From Paenibacillus timonensis (lineage in GTDB: Bacteria > Bacillota > Bacilli > Paenibacillales > Paenibacillaceae), in contig NZ_WNZY01000005.1 in the NCBI RefSeq assembly GCF_009725205.1, positions 1 to 64,000 of the forward strand: a DNA stretch of 64,000 nt, written 5' to 3'. The notes beneath the pieces were generated by a model. It did not search any database. It saw only the letters and a list, made by a program, of their open reading frames with translations, and was not told the origin of the DNA. Each line of letters opens with the position of its first letter. Within the stretch, counting starts at the first letter, position 1. Shown in pieces: positions 50,943 to 58,891 of the stretch. A program made the translations under genes and the position numbers.

Positions 50943-53438
50943 TTAGATGAATAGATTAATTCCCGATTGGTCGGCCTTACCCAAGTAGTAACCGACTCCG
51001 CCGATTTTGACCCCGTCGATCAACTCTTCCTGGCGGATGCCCATCAGATCCATCGACATTTGGCAGGCGACGATTTCGACGCCTTGGTTGATGGCACTGG
51101 CCATGAGTTCTTCTAGGGAGGAAACGTTGTTATTTTTCATCACGCCACGAATCATCTTGGCTCCCATCCCAAGCATGTTCATGCGGGAGAGAGACAACTT
51201 ATGGCTGCCGCGCGGCATCATCGCACCGAACATGCGACCGATGAAGGTTTTGGCGACGGGGACCTTCTCCGATTTACGGAGAATATTCAGCCCCCAGAAG
51301 GTGAAGAATAACGTCACTTTCTTGCCGCTGGCCGCGGCGCCATTGGCGATGATAAATGAGGCAATCGCCTTATCCAAGTCACCGCTAAATACAATCATCG
51401 TTGAGCCTTCCGGTGTTGTTGTCGGTTGAACCGAAGTCTCGCCAAGCCGGACCGGGTCTTCCTTGCAAATATAGGCTTCGATCATCCCGTTCGCATTCTT
51501 GGTAACCTGGAGCATGCGGTGTTTGGACATGGTCGCCCATGCCTGCACATCCTCATAGAATCCAGGGTCAGAGGCGGTCACGTGCAGAACCTGTCCGGCT
51601 TCCAAACGATCCATGGATTGTTTGACCTGAATCAGTGGACCGGGGCAGCACAAACCGCAAGCATCAAGCTCCGCATCGGCATGCAGTTTGGAATCACCGG
51701 ACACTTGGCTTGTTGCCGGAGCTGCCGAAGCTGCGGCGATTTCTGCTTTTGCCACACGATCAACGGGGCAATCCGGGGAATCGGACCGACCCGGCTGGTA
51801 ATTAGCCATTTGATAGAGCTTGTAACCTCCGGTCAAATTGCGAACCTTATAGCCTTTTTGCTGCAGAATTCGTGAAGCGGTATACCCGCGCAACCCGACT
51901 TGGCAGTAAACCCAAATCTCCTTGTCCCGATCTAGTTCATTCAGGCGATCACGCAATTCGTCAACCGGGATTAGCAGGGAGTCAGGGATATGTCCGTTGG
52001 CATGCTCCATCTCAGAACGAACATCGACCAACTGGGTCGTTTGCACGTCCCGGGTTGTCAAATCCTGCGGGACGAACAACCGAACGCGTCCGCTTAATAC
52101 GTTCTCCGCAGTATAAGCGGCCATGTTTACCGGATCCTTTGCTGAAGAGTACGGAGGGGCGTAGGCCAATTCCAGTTCCATCAAATCCGTTACCGTCCCC
52201 CGGAAACGAATCACCGTCGCGATATCATCGATCCGTTTATCTACCCCGTCATATCCGACAGCCTGCGCGCCTAGCACAGTACCGTCAGGCTTAAATAACA
52301 GCTTGATCGATAGGGGGGTGGCGCCGGGATAGTAAGAAGCATGAGAATTGGGATGAACCACCGTGACATGATAAGGGATCCCTAACCGCTGGAGCGTTCT
52401 CTCATTGTTCCCCGTGGCCGCTCCGGTAAGACCAAAGACTTTGATAATGGACGTGCCTTGCGAGCCTTTATAGGTGGTTCCAAGACCACAGACATTGTCC
52501 GCAGCGATACGCCCCTGCTTGTTGGCAGGACCAGCCAGCGGAATTGCTGTTTTCGAACCATTAACAAAATCAACGACTTCAACCGCATCCCCAACGGCAT
52601 AAATATCCGGAATGCTAGTTTCCAGTTTGTCGTTTACAACAATATGGCCTCTTGGCCCCAGTTCCAAGCCGGTTTCTTTCAGAAAAGCTGTATCCGGTGT
52701 AACGCCAATCGCCAAAATTACGATATCAGCCGATAATTCACGCTCGTCCGAAGTATGCACCTTAATGTAGTTACCTTGTTCTGTAAACGAGGTGACGGTC
52801 TGCGACATTAAAAGGTTAACGCCATGATCCTCCAGTTCCTTGGCAAGGACTCCTGACATCTCGGCGTCAAATGGCGCGAGAATTTGCGGACCGCCTTCGA
52901 TCAACGTGACCTCAAGCCCGATTTCTCGCAAGTTCTCGGCCATTTCCACGCCAATAAATCCGCCGCCAATGACGATGGCGGAAGAAGCGCGTTCTTCGAT
53001 AACGCGACGTTTGATACGGTCCGTATCCGGAATATTCCGCAGCGTATGGATTCGGCTGCTTTCAATGCCGGGGAGATTTGGTCGGATGGGTTTCGCGCCG
53101 GGCGACAAAATCACCGCATCATAGCTTTCTCGATATTCGCCGCGCTCTTTGCTGCGGACTAGTGCCGTTTTGCTGGTAGGATCGATTCCAATTACTTCGC
53201 TCTCGGTGCGGACATCGATGTTAAAGCGACGATGCATTGCTTCCGGTGTCTGGACCAGCAGTTTTGATCGATCCTTGATCGAATCACCGATATAGTAGGG
53301 AAGCCCACAGTTGGCAAAGGAAATATAAGGGTCCCGTTCGAACATGACGATATGGGCTTCTTCATCCAAGCGACGAAGTCTGGCGGCCGCAGAGGCACCG
53401 CCGGCAACACCGCCGACAATTAATACTTTTTTGCTCAT
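50943..53438 (-). CDS. CoA-disulfide reductase fused to rhodanese, TusA and DsrE-like domains
   Basis: An 831-residue four-module protein. Residues ~1-440 form a CoA-disulfide/NADH-peroxidase-type FAD reductase (VGGVAGGASAAARLRRL, active Cys44 in FANCGLPYY, NAD loop VIGGGFIGVEMAENL, VGDAVEV). A rhodanese domain follows (~455-550; Cys512 in YCQVGLRG). Next is a TusA/SirA domain (~600-675; CGLCCPGPLIQVKQ). The last ~140 residues are a DsrE/F-like domain (MIVFSGDLDKAIASFII). Together they fit reduction of CoA or low-molecular-weight persulfides and sulfur relay. An ArsR regulator precedes it by 3 bp, so the pair is one operon. Confidence 0.92.
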   Translation of the reverse strand: MSKKVLIVGGVAGGASAAARLRRLDEEAHIVMFERDPYISFANCGLPYYIGDSIKDRSKLLVQTPEAMHRRFNIDVRTESEVIGIDPTSKTALVRSKERGEYRESYDAVILSPGAKPIRPNLPGIESSRIHTLRNIPDTDRIKRRVIEERASSAIVIGGGFIGVEMAENLREIGLEVTLIEGGPQILAPFDAEMSGVLAKELEDHGVNLLMSQTVTSFTEQGNYIKVHTSDERELSADIVILAIGVTPDTAFLKETGLELGPRGHIVVNDKLETSIPDIYAVGDAVEVVDFVNGSKTAIPLAGPANKQGRIAADNVCGLGTTYKGSQGTSIIKVFGLTGAATGNNERTLQRLGIPYHVTVVHPNSHASYYPGATPLSIKLLFKPDGTVLGAQAVGYDGVDKRIDDIATVIRFRGTVTDLMELELAYAPPYSSAKDPVNMAAYTAENVLSGRVRLFVPQDLTTRDVQTTQLVDVRSEMEHANGHIPDSLLIPVDELRDRLNELDRDKEIWVYCQVGLRGYTASRILQQKGYKVRNLTGGYKLYQMANYQPGRSDSPDCPVDRVAKAEIAAASAAPATSQVSGDSKLHADAELDACGLCCPGPLIQVKQSMDRLEAGQVLHVTASDPGFYEDVQAWATMSKHRMLQVTKNANGMIEAYICKEDPVRLGETSVQPTTTPEGSTMIVFSGDLDKAIASFIIANGAAASGKKVTLFFTFWGLNILRKSEKVPVAKTFIGRMFGAMMPRGSHKLSLSRMNMLGMGAKMIRGVMKNNNVSSLEELMASAINQGVEIVACQMSMDLMGIRQEELIDGVKIGGVGYYLGKADQSGINLFI

Positions 53439-53441
53439 CGT

Positions 53442-53729
53442 TTATTGTTCCTCCTCGAACAGATGGCGAACCAACTTAATGACTTTTTCATTCGCCAACT
53501 GATAATTGACTTCCAAACCGCTGCGTTCGGATTCGACGATCCCTAAACTGCGCAGCTTCTGCAGGTGCTGGGATACGGTCGATTGCGGCAGTTCCAAACA
53601 TTCCTGCATGTACGTCACGTTGCATTGCTTCTTGTCCAGCAAGCCGCGGACGATGCATAATCGTACCGGATGTGCCAGAGCTTTCAACATTTCCGCAGCT
53701 TCCTGATAGGCTTTGAAATTGTTATCCAT
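53442..53729 (-). CDS. ArsR-family transcriptional regulator
   Basis: A 95-residue winged-helix repressor: AAEMLKALAHPVRLCIVRGLL, recognition helix LPQSTVSQHLQKLRSLGIV, wing SERSGLEVNYQL. It has three Cys (25, 36 and 44). Metal-binding ELCVC of ArsR/CadC is absent, so a thiol or persulfide sensor role like BigR/SqrR is possible, and the reductase/rhodanese fusion it precedes supports that, but this is inference. A palindrome sits in its promoter, consistent with autorepression. Confidence 0.9.
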   Translation of the reverse strand: MDNNFKAYQEAAEMLKALAHPVRLCIVRGLLDKKQCNVTYMQECLELPQSTVSQHLQKLRSLGIVESERSGLEVNYQLANEKVIKLVRHLFEEEQ

Positions 53730-53757
53730 GAAAGTTCACCTCGGTTTCCTGATAACC

Positions 53758-53785
53758 ATTATATCCTAATATTACGATATAGCAA
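53758..53785 (-). promoter_or_regulatory. Promoter and palindromic operator of the arsR-reductase operon
   Basis: Minus-strand -35 TTGCTA (53785-53780), 16-bp spacer, -10 TATAAT (53763-53758). The palindrome TATC-c-TAATATTA-c-GATA at 53762-53779 covers the spacer, the expected size and place for an ArsR-family operator. Confidence 0.75.
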
Positions 53786-53881
53786 TATGAAATGCAAAAT
53801 AGGTTGCTGCCAATCTTTACAATTCAGTGCGATTTCAACAATAATCAGATGAATAGGCAAAAGATGGGGAGGTTTTCCGTT

Positions 53882-54817
53882 GTGCGAAAAACAGGCATAC
53901 TTCTGCTGATGATCCTGACACTATCCGGCTGTATCCAAAGGGAAGATCAAGAAGTTGTGATTGAAAGGGAGACCCCGGTTCAACTCGAACCCGGTCCATT
54001 TAACAATGGAGAGGTAAATGAAATGGAGACACCTGATCCTGCCATACCTTCTGAACCGGGAGGTGAGGTTGATGTGGACCGTCTGAGTCAGGTATTTGGT
54101 TTTGCCGACGAAAATGGACGGCGCTTGTTGGTTAGCGGATCAGAGGATATATCTAAGGAAACGCTATCAGGGATGACTCAGGCCATTGGCGAGAAAGGGA
54201 GCTTGATTTCCGTCGTCTATGAAGGTTGGCAGGAGGGGGACGACGCCAACACCGGAAGGGACACGACTCCCAATTTCTCGCATTTGCCGGGGCATATCTT
54301 TGCCGTTACCGAAGGTGTGGCACAACCCAATGCCACCTATTATTTCTTTCAGAATGAGCAGATTCCGCTGGATTCTTTGCTTCCGATCACGTTCGACGGC
54401 CAATTGGAATTGGATTCCGACCTGGGGGAACAAATTGAGAAAGAAAAAGGCCGAGACATTCACCAATTATGGCGGTTAGCAACTCTAGGCGGAGAAGCTG
54501 AACTTGATTTGGCTTTATTTCGTCCAGACGGCCCGGATCACCTGTTTTGTATCATTCTAAAACAGGGCGATAACTTGGCCGTCCTGGACTTTCCTGCAAC
54601 AACAGAAGACTCTTACAGTGTCTGGCGCGTAGATGACCAAGGGGAGATCGCACCCCATCACTTTACTTTTCTGTTTGCGGCCAGAACCTCTGAGCAGGGA
54701 ATTCTCATCGGTATGGAGTGGCATGGGACGGAAGGAATGAATACGCTCCTTCTTCACGGTACGGAGAAACGTTTAGTTAAGCTCGAAACCCGTTACGGAC
54801 GCTACACGTCTCCATGA
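53882..54817 (+). CDS. Hypothetical lipoprotein
   Basis: About 311 residues with a short signal peptide and lipobox LSGC (Cys near residue 17), then an acidic, Pro-rich linker and a globular part of roughly 240 residues with SQVFGFADENGRRLLVSGSED and LDSLLPITFDGQLELDSD. GTG 53882 has GGGGAGG nine bases before it; in-frame starts up to 53792 exist but lack a site. I do not recognise a family. It is divergent from arsR and convergent with the coiled-coil gene. Confidence 0.72.
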   Translation: MRKTGILLLMILTLSGCIQREDQEVVIERETPVQLEPGPFNNGEVNEMETPDPAIPSEPGGEVDVDRLSQVFGFADENGRRLLVSGSEDISKETLSGMTQAIGEKGSLISVVYEGWQEGDDANTGRDTTPNFSHLPGHIFAVTEGVAQPNATYYFFQNEQIPLDSLLPITFDGQLELDSDLGEQIEKEKGRDIHQLWRLATLGGEAELDLALFRPDGPDHLFCIILKQGDNLAVLDFPATTEDSYSVWRVDDQGEIAPHHFTFLFAARTSEQGILIGMEWHGTEGMNTLLLHGTEKRLVKLETRYGRYTSP

Positions 54818-54832
54818 CCAGATTAACATCGC

Positions 54833-55603
54833 TTAAGGGAGTTTGGCAGCAGCCAGAGTAACGTTTTGGGCGATTTGCCGCTCCCACTCGTACACTTTCG
54901 TTAAAGATGCGTGAATGGCTTTGGTTTGATCATAAACCGTCTTTAGCTCAAGGGCTGCAACGATAGCGTCGCCTCGCTTCACGCTGGCTTTGTATCGTTT
55001 ATCCGCCGCCGAAAGGTGTTTTCGCGCGGCGGCGACGGATTTGTTTTCGGCGGTGATCCGCTTTTTTAACGTCTGCACCGGAACCAGGGCATCTTTAACG
55101 ACTTTCGCTTTGGCGGTCTTGGACTTCTTCGCGGCTGAGAGCGCCTCCTTCTTAGCTTTAATCTCCGCCGAAGCGGATGTTGCCGCAGGCTTCAATTGAT
55201 TGCGTTTCAATTCCAGCATATCCGCGGATTTCTTATCCTTGCGTTTCTTAGCTGCCGTCACCTGTTTGCCCAATGAGGCGTATTGTTCTAACAAAGGAGC
55301 GTGCTTGCGCTGCAGCGCCTCGGTTTCCTGGGTTAGACGGGTAACCGTCGTTTGATCGATCGCTCTGATCTTCGCATTTAACGCAGACAAAGCGTCGTTG
55401 TTCTTCTTGCGCAGCGCCGAGATTTCAAGACTCTCCTGCTTCACCAGCGTTTGTACGGCCGTCAAGCCGTCATACACCGCATCGATCCCGTCAAAAGCCG
55501 CATCCCAAGAGCTAGCTGCAACCAACTGTCGATTTCCACCCAACATCATGGAAAGCATGATTACCGCAAGTAAGGACATTTTCATCGGTTGTCTCCAATT
55601 CAC
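54833..55603 (-). CDS. Secreted coiled-coil hypothetical protein
   Basis: A 256-residue protein with a signal peptide (hydrophobic core LLAVIMLSMMLGG, cleavage near VAASS) followed by an almost entirely helical Lys/Ala/Glu-rich body: ALRKKNNDALSALNAKI, LTQETEALQRKHAPLLEQY, AAKKRKDKKSADMLELKRN. The heptad pattern implies long coiled coils; a strongly basic surface may interact with wall polymers. GTG 55603 and ATG 55585 (GGAG seven bases before) are both possible starts. No known domain. It has its own promoter and a hairpin-containing leader. Confidence 0.75.
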   Translation of the reverse strand: MNWRQPMKMSLLAVIMLSMMLGGNRQLVAASSWDAAFDGIDAVYDGLTAVQTLVKQESLEISALRKKNNDALSALNAKIRAIDQTTVTRLTQETEALQRKHAPLLEQYASLGKQVTAAKKRKDKKSADMLELKRNQLKPAATSASAEIKAKKEALSAAKKSKTAKAKVVKDALVPVQTLKKRITAENKSVAAARKHLSAADKRYKASVKRGDAIVAALELKTVYDQTKAIHASLTKVYEWERQIAQNVTLAAAKLP

Positions 55604-55652
55604 GAACCATCATCTCCTAACGAAACTCAATTTCCACCCCTAATGACAACGC

Positions 55653-55702
55653 AAAAAAAGCACCTCCAAGACAGGCTTTGACGCCTACCTTGCGAGGTGC
55701 TT
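55653..55702 (-). terminator. Terminator-like hairpin in the leader of the coiled-coil gene
   Basis: On the minus strand, AAGCACCTC / GAGGTGCTT outer stem with inner TAGGC / GCCTG pairing, followed by seven T. It sits between the promoter at 55737-55765 and the gene's ribosome-binding site, so it may attenuate transcription. Confidence 0.7.
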
Positions 55703-55736
55703 CACTCGCATTGTTCTATTAAGATATGGTTCTCTT

Positions 55737-55765
55737 ACTATAACCTTCCATACTCAGGATGTCAA
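55737..55765 (-). promoter_or_regulatory. Promoter of the coiled-coil gene
   Basis: Minus strand: perfect -35 TTGACA (55765-55760), 17-bp spacer, -10 TATAGT (55742-55737). Confidence 0.8.
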
Positions 55766-55787
55766 GAAGCGATACGAACAAGCATTC

Positions 55788-55818
55788 TTGTCACGAAGCT
55801 CCGGAAGTCTGATATAAT
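55788..55818 (+). promoter_or_regulatory. thyA-dfrA promoter
   Basis: -35-like TTGTCA (55788-55793), 19-bp spacer and extended -10 TGATATAAT (hexamer 55813-55818), 38 bp ahead of thyA. Confidence 0.7.
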
Positions 55819-55855
55819 AGGATGGATTATAGACCAAGGTGACGGGGTGTAGACG

Positions 55856-56650
55856 ATGAGAAATTATTTGAATTTGCTGGAGGATGTTCTAAAGAACGGG
55901 ACACCTAAAGAGGACCGGACCGGCGTCGGGACGCGCTCTGTATTTGGCCGTCAGCTTCGCTTCGATTTAAGCGAGGGCTTCCCCCTGGTAACGACCAAGC
56001 GGATCCATTTGAAATCGGTAATCCATGAGCTGCTATGGTTTTTGCGCGGCGATACGAATATAGCTTATCTCAAAGAGCATGGCGTACGCATCTGGGACGA
56101 GTGGGCGGATGAGAACGGCGACCTTGGACCCGTATATGGATCGCAATGGCGTTCCTGGGAAGCGCCAGACGGTCGGAAGATCGATCAAATTACTTCCGTC
56201 GTAGAAGCAATCAAGAAGAATCCCGATTCGCGCCGCCATCTGGTCAGCGCATGGAATGTGGCCGAAGTAGATCAAATGAAACTGCCGCCATGCCACTTTG
56301 TCTTTCAATTTTATGTGGCGGACGGGAAGTTGTCCTGCATGTTGACGATGCGTTCGGTGGATACGTTTCTTGGTCTGCCATTCAACATCGCAAGTTACGC
56401 ATTGCTCACACATATGATCGCCCAGCAATGCGATCTTGAAGTTGGTGAATTTATTTGGTCCGGTGGGGATGTGCATATTTACAACAATCATGTCGAGCAG
56501 GTGCAAACCCAATTGGAGCGTGAGCCTTATCCGTTGCCGAAGCTGGTGATCAAACGCAAACCAGATTCGATTTTTGACTACGTGTATGAGGATTTCGAAT
56601 TTGTTGATTATCAGTTCCATCCAACGATTAAAGCAACGGTTGCCGTTTAA
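55856..56650 (+). CDS. thyA: Thymidylate synthase
   Basis: Methylates dUMP to dTMP with methylene-tetrahydrofolate. A 264-residue protein with the full ThyA pattern: [18 protein letters not shown], the phosphate-binding Arg in [11 protein letters not shown], active-site Cys in [12 protein letters not shown], and [14 protein letters not shown], then HIYNNH. GGGGTG precedes the ATG. It is followed 27 bp later by dihydrofolate reductase, the enzyme that regenerates the folate it oxidises, so the pair is a functional operon. Confidence 0.97.
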   Translation: MRNYLNLLEDVLKNGTPKEDRTGVGTRSVFGRQLRFDLSEGFPLVTTKRIHLKSVIHELLWFLRGDTNIAYLKEHGVRIWDEWADENGDLGPVYGSQWRSWEAPDGRKIDQITSVVEAIKKNPDSRRHLVSAWNVAEVDQMKLPPCHFVFQFYVADGKLSCMLTMRSVDTFLGLPFNIASYALLTHMIAQQCDLEVGEFIWSGGDVHIYNNHVEQVQTQLEREPYPLPKLVIKRKPDSIFDYVYEDFEFVDYQFHPTIKATVAV

Positions 56651-56677
56651 ATTCAACAAGTTAGGAGTCGGTATTAC

Positions 56678-57169
56678 ATGGGGATGATTACGCTCATCTG
56701 GGCGATGTCCAGAAACGGAACTATCGGTCGGAATAATCAACTTCCTTGGAGGTTGCCGGCCGATCTGAAGTTCTTTAAGGCACAAACAACGGGGAAAACC
56801 ATCGTCATGGGCCGTAAAACCTGGGAATCCATGGGCAGCAAGCCGTTGCCGAATCGACATAGCGTCGTAATTACGGCGGATGCTTCTTATGTGGCGGAGG
56901 GAGCAGATGTCGTGCATTCGGTGGAAGAAGTGTTAACCTACGCGGATCGTGGCGAACTGATGATTATCGGGGGTGCAGGCGTGTTCCAACACTTCCTGCC
57001 GCTGGCGGATCGGCTCCTGGTAACCCGGATCGAGGAAGATATTGAAGGGGACGTGTTCTTCCCTCACTTTCTATGGGAAGACTTTGAATTAGTCCATGAA
57101 GAACAAGGGGTGCGAGACGAGAAGAACCCCTATGATTATCGTTTTCTGACTTACGAACGTCGTAAATGA
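56678..57169 (+). CDS. dfrA: Dihydrofolate reductase
   Basis: A 163-residue NADPH-dependent enzyme that reduces dihydrofolate. Chromosomal type: MSRNGTIGRNNQLPWRLPADLKFFK includes the proline-tryptophan substrate loop and the catalytic Asp; NADPH-binding MGRKTWESMG and IIGGAGVFQHFL are present. GTTAGGAGTCGG precedes the ATG. It overlaps functionally with thyA directly upstream. Nothing suggests a plasmid-type resistant variant, but resistance cannot be judged by eye. Confidence 0.96.
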   Translation: MGMITLIWAMSRNGTIGRNNQLPWRLPADLKFFKAQTTGKTIVMGRKTWESMGSKPLPNRHSVVITADASYVAEGADVVHSVEEVLTYADRGELMIIGGAGVFQHFLPLADRLLVTRIEEDIEGDVFFPHFLWEDFELVHEEQGVRDEKNPYDYRFLTYERRK

Positions 57170-57270
57170 TGTGATGATCAGTACAAATTATCATATCAAT
57201 AATCCATTAATAACCGTTCCCCCGAATGCTAACATCAAGATACACTGATGACGGATGGGGGAACTTTTTG

Positions 57271-58758
57271 ATGTCTACACCAACAGGATTTATGGAGTTC
57301 AAACGTGAGCTTCCCGGAGACCGTAGTCCGTCCGAACGGGTTAAGGACTGGGAGGAATTTCATAAGCATATGGCGGATGAGGAGCTGCGCACTCAGGGCG
57401 CACGCTGCATGGATTGCGGCACACCGTATTGCCATACGGGAATCGATATGGCTGGAGGAACGGCGGGCTGCCCGGTGCACAATCTGATTCCGGAATGGAA
57501 TAACCTAGTTTACCGCAATTTGTGGAAAGAGGCGCTGGACCGTTTGCACAAAACGAACAACTTTCCGGAATTTACGGGCCGGGTATGTCCTGCGCCATGC
57601 GAAGGCTCTTGTACGGTCGGCCTAATCGGGCAGCCGGTGACCATCAAGACGATTGAGCAGGCGATTATCGATAAAGGGTTCGAGGAAGGCTGGGTTGTAC
57701 CGGAACCTCCGGAGAAGCGGACAGGCCGTAAAGTGGCCGTTGTCGGCTCCGGACCGGCGGGTCTTGCCTGTGCGGCCCAACTAAATAAGGCGGGCCATGA
57801 GGTGACCGTCTACGAACGTTCAGATCGGATCGGCGGCCTCCTAATGTACGGCATTCCAACAATGAAGCTGGACAAATCGGTTGTACAACGTCGTGTTGAC
57901 CTGTTAGCGGCGGAAGGCGTTAAATTTGTCACCAATACGGAGATCGGCAAGGATATCCAAGCCCAGCAGCTCGTCGATGAATTCGACGCCGTGGTTCTGT
58001 GCGGCGGGGCTACGAAACCTCGGGAATTTAACATTGAGGGCAGCCATTTGAACGGGGTGCATTATGCGATGCCGTTTTTGAACGGTACGATCAAGAGCTA
58101 CCTGGACACCGGCCTAACTGACGGGCAATATTTGTCCGCCGAAGGGAAGGATGTCATCGTGATCGGCGGCGGCGACACCGGCTCTGACTGCGTGGCGACA
58201 GCACTGCGCCATGGTTGCAGCAGCATTACGCAGTTTGGCACCCACGCCAAGGCCCCGCTCGAACGCGATTCGGTTAACAACCCTTGGCCGCAATTCCCGA
58301 ACGTGTACACGCTCGATTATGCCCAAGAAGAAGCCAAAGCATTGTTCGGTTCCGATCCGCGTGAATTCTCGATCATGACAACGCGATTTGTCGGCGACGA
58401 GAACGGCAACCTGAAGGAACTGCACACTGTGCAAATCCAGCGGATCGTCGACGAGACCGGGCGCAAAATCTATCAACCGATCCCGGGTACGGAACGCATC
58501 TTTCCGGCGCAAATGGCCTTGATCGCCATCGGTTTCGACGGACCGGAATCGACGCTGGCCGACCAACTGGGTCTGGAAAGAGACCGCCGCACGAACGTGA
58601 AGGCGAAATACGGTCAATTCAAAACGAATATCGATAAAGTGTTTGCCGCCGGGGACATGCGCCGGGGACAAAGCTTGGTTGTCTGGGCCATCAACGAAGG
58701 CCGGGAGGCAGCCCGGGAAGTAGATAAATACCTGATGGGTTCGACGGTACTGGCGTAA
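57271..58758 (+). CDS. gltD: Glutamate synthase small subunit
   Basis: A 495-residue FAD/iron-sulfur protein that passes electrons from NADPH to the large GOGAT subunit. The N-terminal cysteine clusters [12 protein letters not shown] and CPAPCEGSC bind two 4Fe-4S centres. FAD loop [15 protein letters not shown] and NADPH loop [12 protein letters not shown] follow, and the C-terminus has [20 protein letters not shown] 57271 follows GGGGGAAC. No gltA/gltB large-subunit gene is in the window, so the partner must be elsewhere or this is a GltD-like oxidoreductase. Confidence 0.92.
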   Translation: MSTPTGFMEFKRELPGDRSPSERVKDWEEFHKHMADEELRTQGARCMDCGTPYCHTGIDMAGGTAGCPVHNLIPEWNNLVYRNLWKEALDRLHKTNNFPEFTGRVCPAPCEGSCTVGLIGQPVTIKTIEQAIIDKGFEEGWVVPEPPEKRTGRKVAVVGSGPAGLACAAQLNKAGHEVTVYERSDRIGGLLMYGIPTMKLDKSVVQRRVDLLAAEGVKFVTNTEIGKDIQAQQLVDEFDAVVLCGGATKPREFNIEGSHLNGVHYAMPFLNGTIKSYLDTGLTDGQYLSAEGKDVIVIGGGDTGSDCVATALRHGCSSITQFGTHAKAPLERDSVNNPWPQFPNVYTLDYAQEEAKALFGSDPREFSIMTTRFVGDENGNLKELHTVQIQRIVDETGRKIYQPIPGTERIFPAQMALIAIGFDGPESTLADQLGLERDRRTNVKAKYGQFKTNIDKVFAAGDMRRGQSLVVWAINEGREAAREVDKYLMGSTVLA

Positions 58759-58808
58759 CTCACTGCTCGGACTGCAGATTTTTGCAGGACGATCCTAGGT
58801 CAATATGT

Positions 58809-58814
58809 TATAAT
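58809..58814 (+). promoter_or_regulatory. Extended -10 promoter of topB
   Basis: TGTTATAAT (TG-n-TATAAT), with no good -35 at 16-18 bp. The predicted transcript would begin just before the hairpin at 58830-58857. Confidence 0.5.
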
Positions 58815-58829
58815 AGGTACTAGCTTACT

Positions 58830-58857
58830 AGAGCTGCGCGGAGCGCGGCTCTTTTTT
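58830..58857 (+). terminator. Terminator between gltD and topB
   Basis: Stem AGAGCTGCGC / GCGCGGCTCT (one G-U), GGA loop and six T. It ends gltD transcripts, and lies in the topB leader if the -10 at 58809 is used. Confidence 0.88.
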
Positions 58858-58891
58858 AGATTGATAGACAGAGGAAGAGGGGCGCTTAAGC

